Source of the DNA: Candidatus Daviesbacteria bacterium
Lineage (GTDB): Bacteria > Patescibacteriota > Microgenomatia > Daviesbacterales > UBA10151
Direction: 5' to 3'
Assembly: GCA_016195715.1 (NCBI GenBank)
Contig: JACPZA010000005.1
Span: 1 to 53,351, forward strand
Length of the DNA: 53,351 bases
The number at the start of each line of letters is the position of its first letter. Position 1 is the stretch's first letter. The position numbers were made by a program, and so were the translations under genes. This document shows, piece by piece, positions 31,056 through 38,404 of this stretch. The notes under the pieces were generated by a model, which did no database searches, was not told the origin of the DNA, and saw only the letters and a program-made list of their open reading frames with translations.

Positions 31056-32948
31056 ATGGCTACTCTTAAAAGACCACAACTTCCAAAATTGAGTACAAAT
31101 AGAAAACTTCCCAAACTTCCCCAAAATAGATTTGTTTCTATATTAAAAGGTTTTGCAATTTATTTAATGATTGGTTTAATTGCTTTAATCTTTTTTGTCA
31201 ATTTAACTGGCGGATTGAGCACAAGTCAAGAAGTGCCTTTGTCTCAAATTGTAACTGATGTCAAAGATGCCAAGATCTCAAAACTTAGTTTAGAAGGTGA
31301 TAAAGTTATTGCCACATATAAAGATCAAGGAAGTACACCTAAAGTAGTTGAATCCCGTAAAGAGCCAGGTGAATCAATCTATCAAGTCTTAAAAAACTCA
31401 GACATTGATCCAAAAACTGTCTCGATTGAAGTTAAAGATATCTCTTTTCAGCAAGCTTGGCTATCAATTTTAGGGACAATTTTACCAATTGTAGTCATGG
31501 TTATCTTCTTTTTCTTAATTTTCAGACAAGCCAGAGAAGGGGCACAAGGTATTTTTTCATTTGGTCAATCAAGAGCTCGGATGTTTAATAAAGATTCACC
31601 TCAAGTTAAATTTAATGATGTAGCTGGAGTTGGAGAAGCTAAAAGAGAGTTATCAGAGATTGTGGAATTTTTGAAAACTCCAGAAAAATTTAAAGCTTTG
31701 GGGGCTAGAATTCCCAAGGGAGTCTTATTAATTGGTCCAGCTGGAGTTGGAAAAACACTTCTGGCTCGAGCTGTTGCAGGAGAAGCGAATGTGCCATTTT
31801 TTTCTATTGCTGGATCTGAGTTTATGGAGATGTTAGTTGGAGTTGGAGCTGCCAGAGTTCGTGATATGTTTGCAACAGCTAAAAAAAACGCCCCAGCGAT
31901 AATTTTTATTGATGAGATTGAATCAATTGGAAGGCAGCGAGGAATGGGAATCTCTGGTGGTCATGATGAAAGAGAGCAAACGCTAAATCAAATTTTGGTT
32001 GAGATGGATGGATTTACTCCCAATGATCATGTGATTGTGATTGGTGCAACTAATAGGCCAGATTTATTGGATCAAGCTTTAATTAGACCAGGCAGGTTTG
32101 ATAGACGAGTAGTTTTGGGCATGCCAGATATTGAGGAGAGAAAAGCGATTATTAGCATTCATATGAAAGGTAAACCCTTTACTAAAGAAGTTAGTATAGA
32201 GAAATTAGCTAGACGTACTGTTGGATTTTCTGGAGCAGATTTAGCTAATGTCTTAAACGAAGCAGCAATTTTAGCTGCCCGTGAGGGTAAAACTGCTATT
32301 GATGGTAAGGATTTAGAAGAAGCCGCTACAAAAGAAAAATTAGGACCTCAAAGAAAAAGGATGCAATCTGATTATGATCGAAAGTTATCTGCTTATCATG
32401 AAGCAGGTCATGCGATTGTTGGACACTTCTTAAAACATATTGATCCAGTGCACAGGATCTCAATTGTATCTCGGGGTATGTCTGGCGGGCATACTATGTT
32501 CCCCCCCACTGAAGATCGCTCCAATGAAACTAAAACCCGCTTAGTTGAACAAATTACTGCTGCTTTAGGTGGACAAGCAGCCGAGGAGATTGTTTTTAAA
32601 GATATCTCAACTGGAGCTTCATCTGATATTGAAGTGGCGACCAACTTAGCTCGGGCTATGGTGACAGAGTATGGAATGAGTGGACTTGGACCAATTAATT
32701 TACACCCAAAATCCATGTTTGGAATTTGGGGTAGAGGGGAAGATAGTGCGGATATCTCCCCAGAGCTTAGAAATGCTGTTGATAGAGAGGTTAAAAAATT
32801 ACTGGATAATGGTTTTAGAGAGGCTTTAAGTTTAATTAGAAAACATAGATCAGGACTGGATAAAGTTGCTAAAGAGTTACTTGATAAAGAAACTTTAGAT
32901 GGAGATGAATTTGAAGCAATAGCTGGCAAAAAAGTCTCTGCTGGCTAA
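31056..32948 (+). CDS. ftsH: ATP-dependent zinc metalloprotease FtsH
   Basis: A membrane-bound AAA protease that degrades membrane and regulatory proteins. Two membrane helices (about 30-50 and 138-158) flank the extracytoplasmic domain. Walker A GPAGVGKT is at 227-234, Walker B IIFIDEIE follows, the second region of homology [18 protein letters not shown] is intact, and the zinc site HEAGH is at 448-452. Length (630) is standard. TATAAT (31043-31048) ends seven bases before the ATG, predicting a leaderless mRNA. Confidence 0.95.
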   Translation: MATLKRPQLPKLSTNRKLPKLPQNRFVSILKGFAIYLMIGLIALIFFVNLTGGLSTSQEVPLSQIVTDVKDAKISKLSLEGDKVIATYKDQGSTPKVVESRKEPGESIYQVLKNSDIDPKTVSIEVKDISFQQAWLSILGTILPIVVMVIFFFLIFRQAREGAQGIFSFGQSRARMFNKDSPQVKFNDVAGVGEAKRELSEIVEFLKTPEKFKALGARIPKGVLLIGPAGVGKTLLARAVAGEANVPFFSIAGSEFMEMLVGVGAARVRDMFATAKKNAPAIIFIDEIESIGRQRGMGISGGHDEREQTLNQILVEMDGFTPNDHVIVIGATNRPDLLDQALIRPGRFDRRVVLGMPDIEERKAIISIHMKGKPFTKEVSIEKLARRTVGFSGADLANVLNEAAILAAREGKTAIDGKDLEEAATKEKLGPQRKRMQSDYDRKLSAYHEAGHAIVGHFLKHIDPVHRISIVSRGMSGGHTMFPPTEDRSNETKTRLVEQITAALGGQAAEEIVFKDISTGASSDIEVATNLARAMVTEYGMSGLGPINLHPKSMFGIWGRGEDSADISPELRNAVDREVKKLLDNGFREALSLIRKHRSGLDKVAKELLDKETLDGDEFEAIAGKKVSAG

Positions 32949-32960
32949 AATATGATTAAT

Positions 32961-32989
32961 TTGACAAGTAGAAAATATAGGAATATTAT
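32961..32989 (+). promoter_or_regulatory. Consensus promoter of a tiny leaderless ORF
   Basis: TTGACA (32961-32966), 17 bp, TATTAT (32984-32989). The predicted start point coincides with the ATG at 32996 of a 14-codon ORF. It lies 13 bp after the ftsH stop. Confidence 0.7.
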
Positions 32990-32995
32990 TGGCCT

Positions 32996-33040
32996 ATGAT
33001 TGAACAAGGACCTCAAGAAGTTAGACAACAACATGGTTAA
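32996..33040 (+). CDS. 14-residue ORF (MIEQGPQEVRQQHG)
   Basis: The ATG sits exactly where the upstream consensus promoter should start transcription; the ORF is in-frame to TAA at 33038-33040. It is too short to judge by composition. It may be a leader peptide, or chance coding within a small RNA that starts here. A second promoter begins 16 bp downstream. Confidence 0.35.
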   Translation: MIEQGPQEVRQQHG

Positions 33041-33055
33041 TATTGTGCCCCATAG

Positions 33056-33084
33056 TTGACAAAAGTTTAATTTCAGTTTACACT
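33056..33084 (+). promoter_or_regulatory. Promoter of the ABC exporter leader
   Basis: TTGACA (33056-33061), 17 bp, TACACT (33079-33084), start near 33091. The leader to the exporter ATG is about 230 nt. A seven-codon ORF (33090-33113) begins at the predicted start point and is followed by the longer leader ORF. Confidence 0.7.
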
Positions 33085-33134
33085 TTTACATGGTCAACTT
33101 TAATTCATACTAAAGATTTAAAAGTAGCCTGTTT

Positions 33135-33230
33135 ATGCTCTCTAAACACGTACCCAGTTTGAATAATATTTTTGGCGGGACTCGATTCAATCGAGTGGTT
33201 CTCGCAACTTATAAAGGAGAAAAAGTTTGA
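33135..33230 (+). CDS. 31-residue leader peptide upstream of the ABC exporter
   Basis: ATG (33135) to TGA (33228-33230). The peptide starts MLSKHVPSLNNIF and ends LATYKGEKV. It spans the first hairpin and the antiterminator 5' arm of the attenuator, so ribosome position on it could set the fold. No ribosome-binding site is obvious. I rate it as a regulatory ORF by analogy with drug-exporter leaders; it has no recognisable relatives. Confidence 0.5.
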   Translation: MLSKHVPSLNNIFGGTRFNRVVLATYKGEKV

Positions 33231-33296
33231 GTTAAGTACTTAAAAATCATCTTAAATAAATTGCGAGTAACCAGCTAAAGTCAGCTGGTTTTTTTG
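33175..33296 (+). promoter_or_regulatory. Three-state attenuator before the ABC exporter
   Basis: Hairpin 1: GCGGG (33175-33179) with CTCGC (33201-33205) and inner ACTCGA/TCGAGT. Antiterminator: GGTTCTCGCAA (33197-33207) with TTGCGAG-T-AACC (33261-33272), 11 pairs and one bulge. Terminator: AACCAGCT (33269-33276) with AGCTGGTT (33283-33290), then a T-run. Hairpin 1 blocks the antiterminator, and the antiterminator blocks the terminator. Confidence 0.75.
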
Positions 33297-33318
33297 TTTT
33301 AAAAAAAAGGAAAAAATT

Positions 33319-35088
33319 ATGTCAAGATTAAAAAGGGTGAATTTTTTAGAAAAAATTTGGGGTTTGTTAAAGCCTTTTCATCGGGATTTTTACCAAATCA
33401 TAATTATCAGTACTATCTTTCAAATCGTCCGCATGGGTGGGCCGTATATTTTTGGAAAAATTTTAGATTTATTAATTGCCAGTAAAGGCTTACTTAACTT
33501 GCAAACAGCTTTGTTTATAGTTGGAGGATTAATTGGGATTAGAATTCTATCTTTAATTATTGATTATCTAATTGATATTTTGATAGTTTTTTTGCTTTGG
33601 AAATCAGAACAATTTGTTTCGCGTGAGACCTTTAATAAATTATTGGAGTTATCACTTGATTATCATGAGAAAGAAAACACTGGCAATAAAATTAATATTG
33701 TTAACAAAGGTAGAGATAAATTAATTGATTTACTGGCAACTTATGGTTGGAGTTTTCAGCCAGTAGTTTTGCAACTGATTGTGACAGCAGGATTAATGAT
33801 GTTAGTTAACTTTTTATTCGGCGCAATCTTTTTTATCTCTTTAGTGCCATTTATTTTTAACATGTTTAAAACTTATCAATCAACCGCAACTTTGCGTGCT
33901 AAAAGACATGATTCTTATGAACTCTCCAGTGGTGAAATAGGAGATACTTTGGCTAATATCACAGTAGTTAAAGCTTTTGCTCAAGAAAAGCGGGAGTCAA
34001 AAGCTTTTGGTTCAATCTGGGATGAGATTAAAAGTCTTTCAGTTAAAGAGTTTAGATCACATATGGTTAATGGTTTTTTAAGATCTTTGAGTATTGAAAT
34101 AATGTATGCAGTTTTAATTATTGTGGGAATTGTTGAGATTAAAAATAGTTTATTAACTGTGGGAAGTTTGGTGTTTTTAATTTCTTTAACGGAAAGAGCT
34201 TACTCAAATATTTTTCAGTTAGGTTGGATTTATGAAAGAGCGATTGATGCATCAGAGCCTGTGGATCGAGTGATCTCACTTTTGCAAAAGCAGCCAAGCA
34301 TTCAGAATTCGCTAAATCCTATCAGAGCAGAAAACTTAAATGGTCAAATTAGCTTTAAACATGTAACTTTTGCTTATACAAAAAGACGGGTTTTAAAAAA
34401 TGTCAGTTTTACTATTCCAGCTGGATCATTTAGCGCTTTTGTAGGTAAATCAGGTTCTGGTAAATCAACCATTGCTAAGTTAATTAGCCGCTACTATGAT
34501 CCAACCAAAGGTGCAATTATCATCGATGGAAAATATGATCTAAGGCGGTTGGATTTAGACACTTTTAGAAAACAAACTGCGATTGTTTTTCAAGATTCGC
34601 CTGTTCCAAATCGAAAAATTTGGGAGGTAATCTCTTATGCAAGTGGTAAAAAAACTTTTAGTGAGATTAAAGATCAAGTTGTTAAAGCTGCCAAGTTAGC
34701 TCATGCTGATGAGTTTATCAAAGAGCTAAAAGATGGCTATTTAACTCAAATTGGCGAGCGGGGTGTGAAATTATCTGGTGGACAAAGACAGCGTTTAGCA
34801 ATAGCTAGAGCGCTGTTTGCTTGCCCAAAAATATTAGTTATGGATGAGCCAACTTCACACCTAGATACTGTATCAGAGGCTTTAATTCAACAAGCTTTAG
34901 TTAATATTTCCAAAGAGCGCTCGATGACTAAAATAATTATTGCCCATAGATTATCGACAGTTCAGCGAGCTGACCAGATTTTAGTGATGGAAAAAGGTAA
35001 ATTAGTTGAACATGGGACGCATAAATCACTTTTGCTAAAAAATGGAATTTATAGTCAAATTGTCAAACAATCTGAGTTAAAAAATTAA
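33319..35088 (+). CDS. ABC exporter half-transporter (membrane plus ATPase domains)
   Basis: Residues 1-320 form a six-helix exporter domain (first helices near 25-45 and 62-95). The ATPase follows: Walker A GKSGSGKS (376-383), signature LSGGQRQR (485-492), Walker B ILVMDEP (505-511) and the H-loop IIAHRLS. It should act as a homodimer like MsbA or multidrug exporters, or with an unseen partner; the cargo is unknown. AAAAGGA lies before the ATG. The leader holds a three-state attenuator with a leader ORF, reminiscent of the ribosome-sensing control of bmrCD in Bacillus, so a role in drug or peptide export is plausible. Confidence 0.85.
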   Translation: MSRLKRVNFLEKIWGLLKPFHRDFYQIIIISTIFQIVRMGGPYIFGKILDLLIASKGLLNLQTALFIVGGLIGIRILSLIIDYLIDILIVFLLWKSEQFVSRETFNKLLELSLDYHEKENTGNKINIVNKGRDKLIDLLATYGWSFQPVVLQLIVTAGLMMLVNFLFGAIFFISLVPFIFNMFKTYQSTATLRAKRHDSYELSSGEIGDTLANITVVKAFAQEKRESKAFGSIWDEIKSLSVKEFRSHMVNGFLRSLSIEIMYAVLIIVGIVEIKNSLLTVGSLVFLISLTERAYSNIFQLGWIYERAIDASEPVDRVISLLQKQPSIQNSLNPIRAENLNGQISFKHVTFAYTKRRVLKNVSFTIPAGSFSAFVGKSGSGKSTIAKLISRYYDPTKGAIIIDGKYDLRRLDLDTFRKQTAIVFQDSPVPNRKIWEVISYASGKKTFSEIKDQVVKAAKLAHADEFIKELKDGYLTQIGERGVKLSGGQRQRLAIARALFACPKILVMDEPTSHLDTVSEALIQQALVNISKERSMTKIIIAHRLSTVQRADQILVMEKGKLVEHGTHKSLLLKNGIYSQIVKQSELKN

Positions 35089-35127
35089 CTTTGACAAACT
35101 AGTATCTTTATCTTTAACATTGGGTAT

Positions 35128-35838
35128 ATGAAACTGGCTTTAAGTATAGTCATCCCCACTCTTAATGAAGAGAAGTATTTACCTAGTCTACTAAATTCTA
35201 TTCAAAATCAAACTAAACTTCCCAAAGAGATAATTATTGCTGATGCAAAATCTTCTGATCAAACCAGGAAAATTGCCAGAGATTTTAAGTGTAAATTAGT
35301 TGATGGAGGATTACCAAGTGTAGCCCGCAATAATGGAGCTAAAGCTGCAAAGGAAAAATTGATCCTTTTTTTGGATGCTGACATTTTACTATCTCGAAGT
35401 TTTTTAGAAGTAGCTTTGCTTGAGATGAGGCAAAAAAAACTTGATGTAGCATCTTGCTTTGGTATTCCACTATCTTCAGCCAGAATTGATAAGATTATCT
35501 TTCGCTCAAGTGCTAGAGTAATTAAACTAGCTGAAAAAATTTCTCCTCGGGCCAGTACGCCCTGTTTGTTTATTAAAAAAAGTTTGCATCAACAAATTGA
35601 TGGTTTTGATGAATCAGTTGTCCATGCAGAAGATCATGACTACGTTAAAAGAGCAGCCAAAATTGGTAAATTTGCTTATTTAAAGGGAGTTAAAGTTTTA
35701 ATATCTACCAGAAGATTCAGCAAAGAGGGTCGGTTAAAACTGGCTTTAAAGTACGCTATTTCAGAAATGCACCAAACTTTTGTTGGACCAATTAGAAAGG
35801 ATATTTTTAAATATGAGTTTGGAAACTATGAAGAATAA
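35128..35838 (+). CDS. Glycosyltransferase family 2
   Basis: The GT-A start is LSIVIPTLNEEKYLPSLLNSI, with EIIIADAKSSDQT, VARNNGAKAA and the metal-binding LILFLDADILL (about 86-96). HAEDHDYVKRAAKIG gives the acceptor-side ED motif. No membrane helix is seen, so it works at the inner face of the membrane or in the cytosol. It heads a three-gene run with an integral membrane protein and a second GT2, linked by short overlaps, which suggests a shared glycan or glycolipid product. Confidence 0.85.
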   Translation: MKLALSIVIPTLNEEKYLPSLLNSIQNQTKLPKEIIIADAKSSDQTRKIARDFKCKLVDGGLPSVARNNGAKAAKEKLILFLDADILLSRSFLEVALLEMRQKKLDVASCFGIPLSSARIDKIIFRSSARVIKLAEKISPRASTPCLFIKKSLHQQIDGFDESVVHAEDHDYVKRAAKIGKFAYLKGVKVLISTRRFSKEGRLKLALKYAISEMHQTFVGPIRKDIFKYEFGNYEE

Positions 35839-36268
35839 GCTAAATTTAGAAAAAATTCTAAAAAGTTATTTACTTTTTGGAGGGGTTTATATGATTTTTG
35901 AAAGTTTAATTCATCTAAGTCAGATTAGATTAGTAGATGTAAAATCCAATTGGCCAGATTCTGCTTTAATTTATGCTACGCTTTTTAATTATCTTTATGG
36001 ATCTTTTGCTCTTTTTTTAGCAGCTTTAGTTTTTTATCTGCAAAAAAACTTAGTTAAAAATCGCAATTTAATAAATTTACTGGCTATTTTTGCTTTTTTG
36101 CATGCTAGTTTAGTAGTTTTTTTAAGTTTAAATTTTAATTTTGATTTAAGCTTTGCTCAATTTAACTCTTTGCGATTTTGGATACCAATTTATAATTTTT
36201 ATTTACTATTTGAGGCAATTTTGCTTTATTTTTTTTGTTTGTTAGTTTATTTGTGGAATAAAAAATGA
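35813..36268 (+). CDS. Four-helix membrane protein between two glycosyltransferases
   Basis: The protein has four hydrophobic segments (about residues 18-36, 52-75, 85-110, 125-150) rich in Leu and Phe and no enzyme motif. I chose ATG 35813, preceded by GAAAGGA about 11 bases upstream; ATG 35828 is also possible. Either start overlaps the preceding GT2 gene, and the stop overlaps the next GT2 by four bases. It may anchor or assist those enzymes. Confidence 0.6.
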   Translation: MSLETMKNKLNLEKILKSYLLFGGVYMIFESLIHLSQIRLVDVKSNWPDSALIYATLFNYLYGSFALFLAALVFYLQKNLVKNRNLINLLAIFAFLHASLVVFLSLNFNFDLSFAQFNSLRFWIPIYNFYLLFEAILLYFFCLLVYLWNKK

Positions 36269-36987
36269 AAAAAGAATTTTTAGTTTCTGTGATAATTCCG
36301 GCTTTTAATGAACAAAAAAATATCGCTATTTGTTTACAGTCTTTAGTTGATCAACAAACAAATTACCCTTTTGAAGTGATTGTAGTTGATAATAACTCAA
36401 CAGATAAAACTAGTGAAATGGCTTACAAGTTTAAAAAAAAGCTGGATTTAAAAGTTGTTAATGAAGAAAAGCAGGGTAGAGGAATAGCTAGATGGAGAGG
36501 ATTTAATGAAGCAAAGGGAGAAATTTTACTTTCATTGGATGCAGATACTAAAGTTCCAGCTAATTGGCTAGACAGTTTAGTCAAAGCGCTGGATCAAAAA
36601 AAAGTTGCTGCTGTCACAACTGCTGTTAAAATTAATGATTGTTCAGTATTAACTAATACTTTGTTTAATTTAACTCAACCTTTAGTTTTGCAACTTTATA
36701 GAGTATTAACTGGACACCTTTGGTTAAATGGTTTTAGTTTTGGAATTAAAAAAGAAATTTATCAAAAATCCGGTGGGTTTAATCCTAACTTACAAGCTCA
36801 AGAAGATTTAGATTTGGGATTTAGAGTAGCTAAACTTGGGAAAATTAAATCAATTGATTTAGTGGTAATATTTTCTGGTAGAAGATTTAAACATGGACTA
36901 CTAACTGGTGCGCTACCTTACTTTAAAACCTTTTTTCAGCTTTACTATATGAAAAAAGAAGACATCTACTTAAGTAATCCTAGGTGA
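36265..36987 (+). CDS. Glycosyltransferase family 2
   Basis: Starts LVSVIIPAFNEQKNIAICLQSL and continues with EVIVVDNNSTDKT, GRGIARWRGFNEAKGEILLSLDADTKVP (DxD about 91-93) and AQEDLDLGFRVAKLGK. The C-terminal RRFKHGLLTGALPYFKTFFQLYYM may lie on the membrane. It differs clearly from the first GT2, so the two likely add different sugars. Overlaps the upstream membrane protein gene by four bases (ATGA). Confidence 0.85.
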   Translation: MKKEFLVSVIIPAFNEQKNIAICLQSLVDQQTNYPFEVIVVDNNSTDKTSEMAYKFKKKLDLKVVNEEKQGRGIARWRGFNEAKGEILLSLDADTKVPANWLDSLVKALDQKKVAAVTTAVKINDCSVLTNTLFNLTQPLVLQLYRVLTGHLWLNGFSFGIKKEIYQKSGGFNPNLQAQEDLDLGFRVAKLGKIKSIDLVVIFSGRRFKHGLLTGALPYFKTFFQLYYMKKEDIYLSNPR

Positions 36988-37001
36988 TAAAATAATATTT
37001 G

Positions 37002-38378
37002 ATGATTGAACAACCAAGTAGATCTTTTTTAGATAAATCTCATCCTTCCTTAGAAGCACTTCAACCTAGAGCTAATGTTGAGGAGCGAGTATTAACAGGA
37101 TTTACTCCTGAACTGCGTCAGCAAATTAGAGTCGGAATGCAAAATTATCCAGAATCTTTTAGAGTGGAGGTCAAAAACCCACCTTCATATCGAGCTACAG
37201 TCATAACTCCTAAGTTCTTACCTGAATCAGCTCTTCCAAAACAGGGAGTTATTTGGTTGCCTGGATTTACTGGTAGCGCTTCAGATAATGCTGATGTTGC
37301 AGCTCAGCTTTATGAAAAAATTCCAAGTCAAGACAAAGATGGTCAGCTTGCTTTAGCTGCTAGCTTAAGTTCATCAATTGGTAGGGATTTGCAAACTTGG
37401 CGTTTTCCTCAAAGTCATCTAGAAAGAGCAACTTATTATGCTGCTTTTATTATGCAGTTAGTTAAACAAAGTCCTTATCCGCTTGATGATTTAAAAATAA
37501 TTGCCCATTCTTTGGCTGGCATGGAAGCAGCTTATATAATTCCTATGTTAAGGAGCTTACTTAGACAAAATAATTCAAAAACTAAAATTGGAGCAGTAGT
37601 TTTAACTCAACCAGGTGGCATGTACGATCAAAATCGGTTTGGATTTGTGGGAAAAAGAACAAATGAGGTAACAAGTCTTCAAGGAGAGATGGCTGAGATG
37701 TTTCCTAGTATTTTTGATATTCAAACAGTTAAAGACAACCTAGAAAATGTCCAAGTTCAACAAGATCCAGCCAGAGTTGTGTTGTTAAAACAACAACTTC
37801 TGGAGATGGAGCAAAAAAGGCAAAACCCAGCTAATTTAACAGCTGAGCAAAAGCAAGCTTTAGCACAAATTGATGAAGCACTAGAAAGTTCAGACAATGC
37901 AGATGGAGGTATGACCAAATCCTTGCTCAGACATAGGAAAAAATTACTTAAACCAGTCATTCAAAAAGTTTTACGGGGAGCTGATCTGAGAGGCAAACCA
38001 ACCTTTAAAGAGAAGATACAAAACTCGGTTAATTTAGTTCAATTTCTGACAGCTAATTTTTTACCCAGAAGATTTGGATTAACTACTGCTTTGCCTGAGG
38101 CAATAAATAAGGGTTTAGATGATGTGCCAGTTGTATTAATATTTGGTGAGCAAGATGGCTACTTTAAATTAAAGGAGTACCAAGAATATTTAAAGAAACA
38201 AGCAACTAAAGGGAAACATCCATTACAAGCATCAGCTAAACGTTTTATAGCTCAAATTGCTAATTGGCCACATATTGCACCAGCTACTAATCCTGCAAAA
38301 TTTGCCAGTATTGTAGGAGATATTTTCAGGAGAATGAATGAGCCAGCTGCTTCTGCCATTACTGAACTTAAGTATTAA
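37002..38378 (+). CDS. Alpha/beta-hydrolase fold protein
   Basis: GVIWLPGFTGSASDN supplies the oxyanion-side strand and loop. The nucleophile elbow is IAHSLAGMEA (Ser near residue 172), the acid is in VVLIFGEQDGYF, and the catalytic His in NWPHIAPATNP close to the C-terminus. Between nucleophile and acid is a long, charged helical insert (about 235-330) of unusual size, probably a lid. At 458 residues it is larger than most esterases. I chose ATG 37002 over a TTG just before it because TAATAT lies upstream at a leaderless distance. Substrate unknown. Confidence 0.7.
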   Translation: MIEQPSRSFLDKSHPSLEALQPRANVEERVLTGFTPELRQQIRVGMQNYPESFRVEVKNPPSYRATVITPKFLPESALPKQGVIWLPGFTGSASDNADVAAQLYEKIPSQDKDGQLALAASLSSSIGRDLQTWRFPQSHLERATYYAAFIMQLVKQSPYPLDDLKIIAHSLAGMEAAYIIPMLRSLLRQNNSKTKIGAVVLTQPGGMYDQNRFGFVGKRTNEVTSLQGEMAEMFPSIFDIQTVKDNLENVQVQQDPARVVLLKQQLLEMEQKRQNPANLTAEQKQALAQIDEALESSDNADGGMTKSLLRHRKKLLKPVIQKVLRGADLRGKPTFKEKIQNSVNLVQFLTANFLPRRFGLTTALPEAINKGLDDVPVVLIFGEQDGYFKLKEYQEYLKKQATKGKHPLQASAKRFIAQIANWPHIAPATNPAKFASIVGDIFRRMNEPAASAITELKY

Positions 38379-38404
38379 TAATCTTAATTTGATACAATTC
38401 CTTC

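Noticed and set aside
33135-33230. The leader ORF as an RNA polymerase omega fragment
   Set aside because: The NRVVLATYKG stretch looked faintly like RpoZ, but the rest does not align and the ORF is dominated by RNA-structure constraints.
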